A stretch of 64,000 nt of DNA from Flavobacterium sp. DG2-3 (GCF_030730925.1 NZ_JAVAMB010000007.1:124001-188000); one strand, 5' to 3'; counted from the stretch's first letter, positions 8,893 to 17,257 are shown. Notes: generated from the letters alone by a model not told the origin. Made by a program: numbers and translations.

Positions 8893-9995
8893 AAAGGCCA
8901 AAGCAAAAAATTAAACTCGAAGAGGTAAATTTGGTTTCCAGTTATTATAAACAGGATGGAAACAATTCTACCGTTACAGGAGGAGTTGGTTCTGAGCATC
9001 TTACTGATATCGCTAACACTATTGATGTTAAACTGGTAAAATATGGTGAAAACGGGATCAAACATACCTTTGATATTGAAGCCGGCAATGACCATTATAC
9101 TTCTGCTTCATCAGATATGATTGATTTGAGTGCGAATTCATCTGCTTCATCTTCAGACAACCGCTTCTACCCTTCATTAACTTATCTGAGAGAAAATGAG
9201 GAGAAAGGAAGAACACTTGGGATTGGCGTTTCATCATCAACTGAGTTTGATTATCAGTCTTTTGGAGAAAACATCAGCTTCTCACAAAAAACAAAGGACA
9301 GAAACGGAGAATTTACCGCTAAATTTCAAACCTTTATAGATCAGCTGAAATTAATTGAACCCGTGGAACTTCGTATACCTGGAAGCGAAGGTTATGACAG
9401 CGCTAATAGAAATACTTTTGCAGGAACTTTAAGTTATTCTCAGGTTGTAAACAAAAACCTGCAGGTAATGCTTGTAGGTGATGTTATCAGACAAAATGGG
9501 TATTTAAGTCTTCCTTTTCACAGGGTTTATTTTGCAGACGGATCTGTTCATCAGGAAAAAATGCCGGAGACAAGACTTAAAATTCCACTTGGAATCAGGG
9601 CCAGTTATTTTTCTGGGGATAATATAATTATTCCTGCATATTACAGATATTATACTGATGACTGGAGTTTAAAAGCTCATACCGCTGATCTTGAAATTCC
9701 GGTGAAGTTAACACAGGCGTTTTCAGTGAGTCCGTTTTACAGGTATTATACTCAAACGGGAACGAAGTATTTTAAACCGTATGGTGAACATACAGCAGCG
9801 GATGAATATTATACCAGCAACTATGATTTGTCTAAGTTTGACAGCAGTTTCTTTGGGATGGGAATGAAATTCACGCCTCTTAATGGCATTTTTGGGCTCA
9901 AGCATTGGAATACGTTAGAGATTCGTTATGGGCATTATGCGAGAACTACTAATATGACTTCTGATATTATCAGCATTAACATAAAATATAAATAG
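8889..9995 (+). CDS. DUF3570 outer-membrane-type protein lacking its signal peptide
   Basis: 368 residues. From LEEVNLVSSYYKQDGNNSTVTGG onward it follows the DUF3570 family, a predicted beta-barrel rich in alternating aromatic strands (YRYYTDDWSL, FYRYYTQTGTKYF) and ending in an odd aromatic/basic strand INIKYK. The normal N-terminal signal peptide is missing: the ORF begins MKRPKQKIKLEEVN directly from the 4-nt overlap with apbE. In related loci a small Cys/Gly-rich DUF4266 lipoprotein gene lies between apbE and this gene, and it is absent here. A deletion that removed DUF4266 and the signal peptide and fused the rest to a start codon explains both. Export is doubtful. Confidence 0.75.
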   Translation: MKRPKQKIKLEEVNLVSSYYKQDGNNSTVTGGVGSEHLTDIANTIDVKLVKYGENGIKHTFDIEAGNDHYTSASSDMIDLSANSSASSSDNRFYPSLTYLRENEEKGRTLGIGVSSSTEFDYQSFGENISFSQKTKDRNGEFTAKFQTFIDQLKLIEPVELRIPGSEGYDSANRNTFAGTLSYSQVVNKNLQVMLVGDVIRQNGYLSLPFHRVYFADGSVHQEKMPETRLKIPLGIRASYFSGDNIIIPAYYRYYTDDWSLKAHTADLEIPVKLTQAFSVSPFYRYYTQTGTKYFKPYGEHTAADEYYTSNYDLSKFDSSFFGMGMKFTPLNGIFGLKHWNTLEIRYGHYARTTNMTSDIISINIKYK

Positions 9996-10083
9996 ACGTA
10001 ATCAAATACTTAAAAACACATAAACTTTTCGGCACGTTTATTGTTTTTACCGAAATATATTCAATGACTTAAAAAGTAAAATC

Positions 10084-10554
10084 ATGAAAACTTTAAAATA
10101 TTTTTTGATCGGAATTTTATTCCTTTCATTTAGCTACACTCAGGCTCAGGTATCAGTAAATGTGAATATAGGAACACCTCCTGCATGGGGACCTGCCGGT
10201 TATTCAGATGTTCGTTATTATTATCTGCCCGATCTTGAAACTTATTATGACGTAAGTACGTCAAATTATGTTTATTTAAATAACGGACAATGGGTTAGAA
10301 CCAGATCACTGCCTTCAGCCTATAGAAACTATGATCTTTATAATGAATACAAAGTAGTATTGACTGATTACAGAGGAGACAGACCTTACGACAGCTTTAA
10401 ATCTCACAAAGTAAAATACGGAAAAGGGTATAAAGGAAAACCTCAAAAAACAATAGGACAAAAACCCGGAAAAGGAAATAATAAAGATAAAAGCCACCAT
10501 GATAATGGAAACCATAATGGAAATGGGAAAGGCAAAGGAAATGGGAAACATTAA
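10084..10554 (+). CDS. secreted basic protein with Lys/Gly/Asn-rich tail
   Basis: 156 residues with a clear Sec signal peptide (cleavage after SYTQAQ, about residue 22). The mature domain (about 23-110) is Tyr-rich (YSDVRYYYLPDLETYYDV, YVYLNNGQWV), and the tail from about 115 is a low-complexity KGNG/HDNGNHNG segment. Proteins of this shape are common and uncharacterised in flavobacteria; a periplasmic or surface role is inferred only. It is monocistronic, with a strong terminator 6 nt after its stop. Confidence 0.8.
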   Translation: MKTLKYFLIGILFLSFSYTQAQVSVNVNIGTPPAWGPAGYSDVRYYYLPDLETYYDVSTSNYVYLNNGQWVRTRSLPSAYRNYDLYNEYKVVLTDYRGDRPYDSFKSHKVKYGKGYKGKPQKTIGQKPGKGNNKDKSHHDNGNHNGNGKGKGNGKH

Positions 10555-10559
10555 TTTAA

Positions 10560-10588
10560 AAGAGGCTTTGGGGAGCCTCTTTTTTTTA
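10560..10588 (+). terminator. intrinsic terminator
   Basis: AAGAGGCT (10560-10567) pairs with AGCCTCTT (10574-10581) and is followed by a T-run. It ends the 10084-10554 gene. Confidence 0.9.
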
Positions 10589-10693
10589 TATCAATTTTCT
10601 AAATTATATTGCTGGACAAAGTTATATAAAATTTAAAAAAAGACTATAAGCCACGAATTGTAAAATCGACGAAAATATTTTTTATCTTTTTTT

Positions 10694-10725
10694 ACATCAA
10701 TCCCCAACAGGACATCCAAACCAAA
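10694..10725. repeat. dispersed short repeat, copy 1
   Basis: ATCAATCCCCAACAGGACAT and following CCAAACCAA recur, with two or three changes, at about 25136-25165. On the minus strand both copies can be read as GLDVLxG. The meaning is unknown. The remainder of 10589-10824 shows no gene. Confidence 0.5.
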
Positions 10726-10824
10726 TTTTTAAAGCCAATGAAAGACAGCACCTACTTGCAGTAAGACAATCTCTTCAAATCTCCATAAAATGGTGCGAAA
10801 TATGTCCTTTACGGTCACTCAGCC

Positions 10825-10860
10825 AAATGGCGCCAATTGAAGACAATTGGCGCCATTTTA
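10825..10860 (-). terminator. intrinsic terminator of the amidohydrolase gene
   Basis: AAATGGCGCCAATTG (10825-10839) and CAATTGGCGCCATTT (10844-10858) form a perfect 15-bp stem with a 4-nt loop. It lies about 75 nt past the amidohydrolase stop (10933). The stem core is related to that of the terminator at 24907-24942. Confidence 0.8.
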
Positions 10861-10932
10861 TTTGCTTATACCATTAAACATAAGTAACTTTCAGTCACAG
10901 CTTCAAAATTAAAAATCTAAAGCCATCAAAAA

Positions 10933-12246
10933 TCAAATAGCATTGCCTTTTAAGTTTATCTCAACTCCTTCTTTCCAAACATTTAATATAGAAAGGGTGT
11001 CAGAAATAGTTGTGGCAGGGTCCCCCTTGACTAAAAGCAAATCTGCTCTCAATCCTTCTAAGATCTGCCCCCTGTCTGACAGGCTGAATCTTTTCGCAAT
11101 CACTGAGGTTGCAGATCGTAAAGCTTCAATGGGAATAAGACCCGCTTCGACCAGTAACTGCATCTCATGATGAACGCTAACCCCGTGGGCAAGACCTCCC
11201 AAATGCGCCATGGGAACTGATACGTCTGTGCCCACAAGTATATCTACCCCGGCATCATGGAGATCCTTTATATTGTGGTAACTGTCTTGCATATTGCCCG
11301 AAGGAAAAGTATTAAAACAAGAACACATTGTCATTTTCCAATCTTCATTGAGTTTGTAATTCACCCTTTCGTCATGAGCCACATGGCAGGCAGATTTGCC
11401 AATGATGGAGGAGTTTAGAACCAGACAAGGGGTTACAAATATTCCCTTAAAGGCAATGGATTCAATAAGTTCAGCAGTCCACTGCGGTCTGTCGATGAAA
11501 AGATGAGCCAATCCATCTACACCTGCTTCAACGGCGGTTTTTGCGGCTTCGGCAGTTAGTGCATGCGCTATGACGATTTTACCTAATTTATGGGCTTCAT
11601 CCACTGCAGCTTTCAAAACACTGGGGTTTATCATGGGTAAACCTGGCGAATTCATTACAGTTCCTTCTTCAATCATTATTTTAAAATAATCGGCACCGTT
11701 ATCCATCTGCTGGCGCACAAACTCAACAGCGCCTTCTATAGTGGTGCAATCGAGTTTTTCGCCGTTTTCGTTTACCCTTTCTTCAAAGGCTGCAATAAAA
11801 TCTTTTTTTTCCTGATCTGTCATCTTCTCCATTTTTTTCAGAATAAAGCTCGGAATGCCTTCTTCCTTTGGAATCAATTCATCTGGATGTCCGCCGGGGG
11901 CTGTCAAAGCCATACCCGAAGAGCGGACATCGGCAATGTCAATGCAATCCTTTATTTGCAGTTCACGGCCTTTTTTTGTCATACCGCCCTGCATTTCCAA
12001 TTCTGTGGTTACGCCAAATTGTATGGCATCTCGCAGCGAATCAACCGAAGTATGAACATGTGCATCAATCAGTCCCGGCAGAAGTGTCGCTCCTTCTCCG
12101 TTAACTATTTCATCAACTCCATCGGGCAGTTCATCGCAAATTGAAGCGATCTTTCCTTTGCTGATTATTACATTTTTTTTTCCTATTACGTTTTTGCCAT
12201 CAAACACAATTGCATCAACAATAGCAGTGGTTTTTGTTGTATTCAT
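10933..12246 (-). CDS. amidohydrolase-family protein (imidazolonepropionase-like)
   Basis: A 437-residue metal-dependent hydrolase with the composite beta-sandwich plus TIM-barrel layout of the amidohydrolase superfamily. Metal ligands are visible: HVH in GLIDAHVHTSVD (about 62-64), later His in IVIAHALTAEAA and GLAHLFID, and the barrel-end Asp in LVGTDVSVP. The C-terminus has the returning sandwich (ADLLLVKGDPATTISD). No signal peptide, so cytoplasmic. It is divergent from the AraC gene at 12358 across 111 nt, making that regulator its likely controller. A -7 element TAACTTTG reads on this strand at 12284-12291. The substrate cannot be read from sequence. Confidence 0.85.
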   Translation of the reverse strand: MNTTKTTAIVDAIVFDGKNVIGKKNVIISKGKIASICDELPDGVDEIVNGEGATLLPGLIDAHVHTSVDSLRDAIQFGVTTELEMQGGMTKKGRELQIKDCIDIADVRSSGMALTAPGGHPDELIPKEEGIPSFILKKMEKMTDQEKKDFIAAFEERVNENGEKLDCTTIEGAVEFVRQQMDNGADYFKIMIEEGTVMNSPGLPMINPSVLKAAVDEAHKLGKIVIAHALTAEAAKTAVEAGVDGLAHLFIDRPQWTAELIESIAFKGIFVTPCLVLNSSIIGKSACHVAHDERVNYKLNEDWKMTMCSCFNTFPSGNMQDSYHNIKDLHDAGVDILVGTDVSVPMAHLGGLAHGVSVHHEMQLLVEAGLIPIEALRSATSVIAKRFSLSDRGQILEGLRADLLLVKGDPATTISDTLSILNVWKEGVEINLKGNAI

Positions 12247-12283
12247 TTGTTTAATTTTAATTAATGTTACAATTAGATTTTGA

Positions 12284-12291
12284 CAAAGTTA
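12284..12291 (-). promoter_or_regulatory. -7 element TAACTTTG of the amidohydrolase promoter
   Basis: Perfect match to the Bacteroidota TAnnTTTG -7 element, about 38 nt upstream of the amidohydrolase start in the divergent 12247-12357 spacer. A matching -33 TTG is not clear, consistent with activator dependence. Confidence 0.6.
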
Positions 12292-12357
12292 CATGCGCAA
12301 TAAGAGTTAAAATATTTACATTTGACACATTAATAGCTCTAAAAGGTCTAATTTATT

Positions 12358-13317
12358 ATGGAATTGAATATAAAAAAGGAATTCGGTTTCCTGGCAGGTT
12401 TTGCAGATTTGATTGGTTCAGAGGTCGTTAATGGAATGCTGACAATTCCGGAAGATAAAGGAAACGGCTATTTGAGAGGGTTTAGGCTGGATAATTCAAT
12501 AAGCATGATTGTAAGTAATTATGAATTTAATGATGATCTGCTCACAAAACGTTTTGGAAGCGAAAACTCACTTAAGAGAATCTTGTTTTCTTTTAATTCC
12601 ATTTTTCCAGATCCTAATTCTAAAATCAAAAACTCGAAAAATGATTTGCCTTCCATACGGGTTTTTAAGGGAAAACTGAACATTGAAACTTTTTATCCAA
12701 ACAAAACTAAATTCAAATCTATTTTTATTGGAATTGATTCCGATATGCTGGTCAATCTTTTAGGTTCAAATGGAAACAATGCTATTTTAAAAAAAATTAC
12801 CGGCAGTGAGCAGCCTATTCTTTTTGAAGAGTCTGTCTCACCAAAGATACAGGAAGTGGCACTAGAAATCATCGAATCTGATATTCCTGATACACTGTCT
12901 GATTTTTTCTTTAAAATAAAAGCTGAAGAACTAATATGTTTAACGTTAAAAGAACTTTTCAAAAGAGAAAAACCCACTTTGCACGTTCTGAATGAAATGG
13001 ATGTCCAGAAAATTTATAAAGCCAGGGATGCGATCTTAAACGAAATTCATATACCTCCCGTCATTAAAAACCTGGCATTACAAATCGGAATGAGCGAATC
13101 AAAGTTTAAAAGGCTCTTCAAGCAAATTTTTGGAAGCAGTTTATTTAGCTATTATCAAAAGTTTAGAATGAAGGAAGCCTCCCGTTTATTAAAAGAAAAT
13201 AAAATGTCGGTTTCCGAAGTGGGTTATGCATTGGGATTTTCAAATTTGAGCCATTTCAGCAAAGTTTTTGAGCAGCATAACGGAATGAAACCCAAAGCTT
13301 TTCAAAAAAATAGGTAA
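12358..13317 (+). CDS. AraC-family transcriptional regulator
   Basis: 319 residues. The first 200 form an uncharacterised sensing region. Residues about 225-318 are a standard two-HTH AraC DNA-binding domain (IKNLALQIGMSESKFKRLFKQIFGSSLFSYYQKFRMKEASRLL, then VSEVGYALGFSNLSHFSKVFEQHNGMKPKAF). It starts 111 nt from the divergent amidohydrolase, which it probably controls together with itself. The inducer is unknown. It ends 4 nt before the convergent RidA-like stop. Confidence 0.9.
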   Translation: MELNIKKEFGFLAGFADLIGSEVVNGMLTIPEDKGNGYLRGFRLDNSISMIVSNYEFNDDLLTKRFGSENSLKRILFSFNSIFPDPNSKIKNSKNDLPSIRVFKGKLNIETFYPNKTKFKSIFIGIDSDMLVNLLGSNGNNAILKKITGSEQPILFEESVSPKIQEVALEIIESDIPDTLSDFFFKIKAEELICLTLKELFKREKPTLHVLNEMDVQKIYKARDAILNEIHIPPVIKNLALQIGMSESKFKRLFKQIFGSSLFSYYQKFRMKEASRLLKENKMSVSEVGYALGFSNLSHFSKVFEQHNGMKPKAFQKNR

Positions 13318-13320
13318 GTT

Positions 13321-13758
13321 TTATTTTTTCACCGCAATACATTCTATTTCAATGCTCGCGTTTTTGGGCAGTGAAACTATTTCAATTGTGCTTCGGGCAG
13401 GAAAGTGATGGTGGAAGTAGCTTCCATAAATTTTATTAACTGCTTCATACTGCTTGATGTCTGTAATGAAAATGGTGGTTTTTACAATGTGGTCCAAATC
13501 TGAACTGTTGTTTTGCAAAACGGCTTTCAGGTTTTCGAAAATCTGAATGGTTTGTTCTTCAATTCCATTTTTCAAAGTGTTTGTTTTTGGATCAACGCCA
13601 ATCTGCCCCGAAACAAACACTAAATCTGTAAAACTGGTGGAATGGCTGTATGGGCCAATTGGCTTTGGCAGATTGGAATGGTTTACTGAAACAATGGATT
13701 TGGTATTAGTGCAGGAAGCGAAAACTAATAAGGCTAAAAATACTGCTGTTCTTTTCAT
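13321..13758 (-). CDS. RidA-family lipoprotein
   Basis: 145 residues. An N-terminal lipoprotein signal (FLALLVFASCTNT, Cys at about 16) precedes a complete YjgF/YER057c/UK114 domain. RidA enzymes hydrolyse reactive enamine/imine intermediates. The catalytic Arg signature is present in FPARSTIEIVSLPKNASIEIECIA, and LPKPIGPYSHS and VFVSGQIGVDP are family hallmarks. Most RidA proteins are cytoplasmic, so a membrane-anchored form facing the periplasm is notable. It lies downstream of the hydrolase gene at 13825, separated by a hairpin, so it may be expressed by read-through. Confidence 0.88.
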   Translation of the reverse strand: MKRTAVFLALLVFASCTNTKSIVSVNHSNLPKPIGPYSHSTSFTDLVFVSGQIGVDPKTNTLKNGIEEQTIQIFENLKAVLQNNSSDLDHIVKTTIFITDIKQYEAVNKIYGSYFHHHFPARSTIEIVSLPKNASIEIECIAVKK

Positions 13759-13782
13759 CTCTAATTCTCTTTTAAGAAAAAC

Positions 13783-13815
13783 AGAAGAGGTTAATTTTCT
13801 CCAAACTAACCTCTT
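13783..13815 (-). terminator. hairpin between hydrolase and RidA-like gene
   Basis: AAGAGGTTA (13785-13793) pairs with TAACCTCTT (13807-13815). On the minus strand it is followed by CTGTTTTTCTT. It would end or attenuate transcripts of the 13825-14736 gene before the RidA-like gene, which has only about 26 nt left for its own promoter. Confidence 0.7.
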
Positions 13816-13824
13816 TCTGAATTT

Positions 13825-14736
13825 TTATTTTTTTACAAATTTCAATAACTCTGAGTTGAATTTATCCAATTCTTCAATGAATAAGGCGTGACCGCTTTTT
13901 TCTAAAGGCACCAATGTAGAATTTTTTAATAGAGAATGCATTTGTTCAGCCAATTCATAAGAACATATTTTGTCCAATTTTCCGTGAAGAATAAGTGTGG
14001 GGATTGTGATGCTTTTCAATTCCTCTCTCAAGTCGCTGTCTCTTAGAGTTTTTAATCCTTCAGCCATTGCATAAGGTGAAGCTTGTGCCTGAATAGTTCC
14101 CAACCATGCGCCATAACCTGGAGCAACGCTTGTTTCGTTAGCTGGGAATATCTGACCAAAGTTTTCCAGTAATTTAGGTCTGTTGGTATTGTTCAATTTG
14201 ATTAATCCGTCGACGTCTTCTTTAGTCCACAAACCGTAATTGAAATCGGCCCTTTTTGTCCATATTGGCGCCGCTGCTCCGAATAAAGCCAATTTGGAAA
14301 CATGAGCCGCTTTATATTTGGCAACATAATGGATCACAGTTGCACCTCCCATTGAAAAACCGCCGATTGTTGCGTTTTGAATATTCAATTTGTCAAGGAC
14401 TACTTTAATGTCATCTGCAAAAACATCGTAGTTGTATTTTCCTGCTGGTTTGTCTGATAATCCAAAACCTCTCAAAGTAATTCCGATAACCCTGTATCCC
14501 TGCTGTGTAAAATAAGCATACTGATACTCGTACATTGCATCGCTCAATGGCCATCCGTGGATCAAAACGATTGGCTGACCTTCGCCAAGATCCGTAACGT
14601 GAAGCTTTACATTTTTTTCAACTTCTATATACTCTTCCCTTCCATAAGATGCTGGAATTCTCTTTGTTTGTGCAAACGAAACACTGCTAAATAAGACTGC
14701 TGTAAATAAACCGATTGATAAAATTAAATTTTTCAT
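13825..14736 (-). CDS. secreted alpha/beta hydrolase
   Basis: 303 residues. A Sec signal peptide (MKNLILSIGLFTAVLFSSVSFAQ) is followed by an alpha/beta-hydrolase fold with HGWPLSD (oxyanion loop), nucleophile elbow GGFSMGG (Ser about 130), acid in ILHGKLDKIC and catalytic His in KSGHALFIEE. It resembles haloperoxidase/esterase-type enzymes but is exported. Its promoter (14796-14863) is almost identical to those of the second hydrolase and of Dps, which puts it in a common regulon. The substrate is unknown. Confidence 0.9.
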   Translation of the reverse strand: MKNLILSIGLFTAVLFSSVSFAQTKRIPASYGREEYIEVEKNVKLHVTDLGEGQPIVLIHGWPLSDAMYEYQYAYFTQQGYRVIGITLRGFGLSDKPAGKYNYDVFADDIKVVLDKLNIQNATIGGFSMGGATVIHYVAKYKAAHVSKLALFGAAAPIWTKRADFNYGLWTKEDVDGLIKLNNTNRPKLLENFGQIFPANETSVAPGYGAWLGTIQAQASPYAMAEGLKTLRDSDLREELKSITIPTLILHGKLDKICSYELAEQMHSLLKNSTLVPLEKSGHALFIEELDKFNSELLKFVKK

Positions 14737-14795
14737 GTTTTCTAAATTTTAAATTGTTATTTTTTAAATAATTTGGTTGTTGTTATTTGATGTTG

Positions 14796-14863
14796 CAAAG
14801 TTGGGATAAAGCGCAGGAAGGGACAATGGATCGTTTTCTCTTTGAACTGCACTTTTTTCCCTT
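14796..14863 (-). promoter_or_regulatory. conserved promoter, copy 1 (hydrolase 13825-14736)
   Basis: Read on the minus strand: a conserved box containing GTGCAGTTCAAAGAGAAA, then four variable bases and TCCATTG (its TTG at 14824-14826 fits the -33 element), exactly 20 nt, and CAACTTTG (14796-14803) as -7. The same arrangement recurs at 15732-15799 and 16867-16933. The box abuts the -33 element, as expected for a class II AraC activator site. Confidence 0.75.
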
Positions 14864-14871
14864 TCTTGGAT

Positions 14872-15693
14872 TTATGACTGGATAAATTCCAAAATGTCTC
14901 TATTGATCGTCTCCGCTTCAGTAGTCGGCATACCGTGTGAGAATCCAGGATAAATAATCAGTTTTCCTTTTTTCAAAAGTTCGGCCGCTTTTACAGCAGT
15001 TGTTTCATAAGGTACGATCTGGTCGTCATCACCATGCTGAACCAATACAGGAACATCAATACTTTTAAGATCTTCAGTAAAGTCAGTTTCAGAGAAAACT
15101 TCGATACAATCGTATTGCGCTTTAATGCCGCCCATCATTCCCTGTCTCCACCAGTTGTCTTGGATTCCTTTTTTTACATTGGCGCCTTCACGATTGTAGC
15201 CATAAAAAGGAACAGTCAGGTCTTGGTAAAATTGCTGTCTGTTATGTAAAGTATTGTATCGGATATCATCAAACACAGCCAATGGCACACCATTTGGGTT
15301 TCTATCGTCTGCAATCATATACGGAGTAATTGCACTGATCAGAACCACTTTTGATACACGGTCTTTTCCGTACTGGGCTGCGTAGCGCAAGGCTTCTCCG
15401 CCACCTGTTGAATGCCCAATGTGAATTGTATTATGAAGGTCTAAAAACTCAGTCAATTCAGCTACATCCTGTGCGTACGTGTCCATGTCGTTTCCTTTAT
15501 ATGTTTGAGTGGATCTTCCATGGCCTCTTCTGTCGTGGGCGATAACTCTGTATCCCTGGTTTAGGAAAAACATCATTTGAGCATCCCAGTCGTCAGATGA
15601 CAACGGCCATCCGTGGTGAAAGAAAATTGGCTGTCCTGCTCCTAAATCTTTGAAATAAATTTCTGTTCCGTCTTTTACTGTAAATTTGTTCAT
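14872..15693 (-). CDS. alpha/beta hydrolase, non-haem chloroperoxidase-like
   Basis: 273 residues, family length, without signal peptide. Active-site features: HHGWPLSSDDWD oxyanion region, nucleophile in IGHSTGGGEALRYAA (Ser about 97), Asp in VLVQHGDDDQIVP, His in GFSHGMPTTEAE. This is the cofactor-free haloperoxidase/arylesterase group, usually acting as an esterase and able to catalyse perhydrolysis. It sits 135 nt upstream of the secreted hydrolase gene but has its own copy of the conserved promoter at 15732-15799, so the two are co-regulated rather than one operon. Confidence 0.9.
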   Translation of the reverse strand: MNKFTVKDGTEIYFKDLGAGQPIFFHHGWPLSSDDWDAQMMFFLNQGYRVIAHDRRGHGRSTQTYKGNDMDTYAQDVAELTEFLDLHNTIHIGHSTGGGEALRYAAQYGKDRVSKVVLISAITPYMIADDRNPNGVPLAVFDDIRYNTLHNRQQFYQDLTVPFYGYNREGANVKKGIQDNWWRQGMMGGIKAQYDCIEVFSETDFTEDLKSIDVPVLVQHGDDDQIVPYETTAVKAAELLKKGKLIIYPGFSHGMPTTEAETINRDILEFIQS

Positions 15694-15731
15694 CTTGTTT
15701 ATATTTTAATGTTACTGTTATTTTGATAAGG

Positions 15732-15799
15732 CAAAGTTGAGATTAATCTGGGCGTCTATCAATGGATGGCTTTCTCTTTGAACTGCACTTTTTTCCCTT
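15732..15799 (-). promoter_or_regulatory. conserved promoter, copy 2 (hydrolase 14872-15693)
   Basis: On the minus strand: GTGCAGTTCAAAGAGAAA box, TCCATTG with -33 TTG at 15760-15762, a 20-nt spacer, and -7 CAACTTTG at 15732-15739. Box and spacing are the same as in copy 1, while the spacer sequence differs. Confidence 0.75.
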
Positions 15800-15910
15800 G
15801 CTTTAAATTTTTATTTTTTTTGAAGAATGCCATTTGTCTTTTAAGTCCACTGTCTGTTTCAATCAGATGTGAAGAATAACCGCAAGCAAGACTTTCAAAT
15901 TCTACTGGGA

Positions 15911-16324
15911 TTATTTATTTTTCATTACAAGAAGAGCCTTGTCTTTCTCCACAATGTAAGTAGCAAGCTCCGAAGCTTTAACATGACCTATATTTCTTGC
16001 TGAATGATTCTTTCCTGCGGGGACAAAAAGTACGTCACCAGCTTTAAGAATAATGGGTTTTTCTCCTTCAATCTGATATTCAAATGTGCCTTCCAGCACA
16101 TAAATCAGTTCCTCACCCGGATGGTTATGCATCCCAAAAGCGGAATGTGCTTCGAAGTCTATCCGAGCCTGAATAGTTTCATATCCCAAAACCGAAATAT
16201 CATGTCTTTGCAGATTGGTGCGGCTAATTCCTGACTGCTGTGCAAAAGCGGTTTCTGGAGTTAAAAATGCAGTCAGGCCTGCGAAAGCAACAGCTCCTCA
16301 TAAAAATTTTTTGTGCGTTTTCAT
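15911..16324 (-). pseudogene. exported cupin protein interrupted by a nonsense codon
   Basis: Translation from ATG 16324 gives MKTHKKFL, then TGA (16298-16300), then in the same frame GAVAFAGLTAFLTPETAFAQQ and a full cupin domain (FGMHNHPGEELIYVLEGTFEYQIEGE, ILKAGDVLFVPAGKNHSARN). His residues in HNHPGEE and KNHS fit the metal site. The stop falls inside the signal peptide where a Gly codon (GGA) would be one substitution away. An internal start near 16189 could still give a cytoplasmic cupin. The gene begins 36 nt after the Dps stop and probably shares the Dps transcript. Confidence 0.8.
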
Positions 16325-16360
16325 CTGTTTATTTTTTAATGTTAATTAATTTCTTTGTTA

Positions 16361-16837
16361 TTATTTTTTTAAATGTGCTCTTAATATCCAAGCTGTTTTT
16401 TCGTGTTCCTGCATCAATCCAGTGATGAAATCGCTAGTTCCTAAATCCTCATAATCATTGTCAAAAAGATTGATGTCTGCTCTTAAATGGGTGATTATAG
16501 TTTCGTGTGCAGAAAGGAGTTCGCTTATTAAACTCTGGCTGTCATTTTCAGTCGGAACGTTTTCAGTCAGACGACTCAGTTCCAAAAATGCTTTTAAAGT
16601 TGCAGGCACCAAATGACCCAAAGTGCGGATACGTTCTGCAACAGTATCAATTGTTTCAGCTATTTGATTTGCCTGCTCATCAAATAGTTTGTGCTTGTCA
16701 TAGAAATCATTTCCTTCGATGTTCCAATGTGCTTGTTTCGTTTTCGTGTGGAGTACAGATTCGTCGGCAAGTATTTTTGATAATTCCAAAGCCGCATTTT
16801 GGCGGTTGTTTTCCGATATTCCAATATTGGTTTTCAT
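16361..16837 (-). CDS. dps: Dps-family DNA-protection ferritin
   Basis: 158 residues, family length. Dps dodecamers oxidise and store iron and protect DNA in starvation or oxidative stress. The ferroxidase signature is clear: KTKQAHWNIEGNDFYDKHKLFDEQANQIAETIDTVAERI, with the HW and D/E residues that bind iron between subunits. The rest is the four-helix bundle, and the C-terminus is AWILRAHLKK. Transcribed from the third copy of the conserved promoter (16867-16933), with the broken cupin gene downstream. Confidence 0.95.
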   Translation of the reverse strand: MKTNIGISENNRQNAALELSKILADESVLHTKTKQAHWNIEGNDFYDKHKLFDEQANQIAETIDTVAERIRTLGHLVPATLKAFLELSRLTENVPTENDSQSLISELLSAHETIITHLRADINLFDNDYEDLGTSDFITGLMQEHEKTAWILRAHLKK

Positions 16838-16866
16838 AATTAATTAGTGTTTTTTATTTGATGATG

Positions 16867-16933
16867 CAAAGGTTCTCCAAAACCCGAGACGCATCAATGG
16901 ACGCATTTCTCTTTGGACTGCACTTTTTTCCTT
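16867..16933 (-). promoter_or_regulatory. conserved promoter, copy 3 (dps)
   Basis: On the minus strand: GTGCAGTCCAAAGAGAAA box (one change from the other copies), TCCATTG with TTG at 16895-16897, 20-nt spacer, -7 AACCTTTG at 16867-16874. The remaining spacer to the AraC gene (16934-17225) shows no gene. Confidence 0.75.
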
Positions 16934-17225
16934 TATTGTAAAGAATGTCCATTGCAATGTTTTTCAACCATTTTCATGATTGCTATAGCGTTTGGCAAAC
17001 CTATAAGTTTAATAAGGGGCAAAATATCTTTATTAGGTAAATTAATATTTCTAAAAGGTCAGACTTCCCTATAAAGATTTGCTTAATTAAACAGCGCTTA
17101 TCGTTTACTGCTGCGAAGATTATCACAAGTTCCGGAAATATAATGGGCACATTTTTCTTTTGGATACGCTTTCCTTTTATTTGATAAAATCGCCTGCTGG
17201 CGCCTTTTTAATGATTTGCATAAAA

Positions 17226-17251
17226 AAAGCACGGCTTGAATGCCGTGCTTT
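17226..17251 (-). terminator. intrinsic terminator of the AraC gene
   Basis: AAAGCACGGC (17226-17235) pairs with GCCGTGCTTT (17242-17251) around a 6-nt loop. The A-run at 17222-17228 gives the U-tract on the minus strand. It lies just downstream of the AraC stop at 17258. Confidence 0.85.
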
Positions 17252-17257
17252 GTATAG

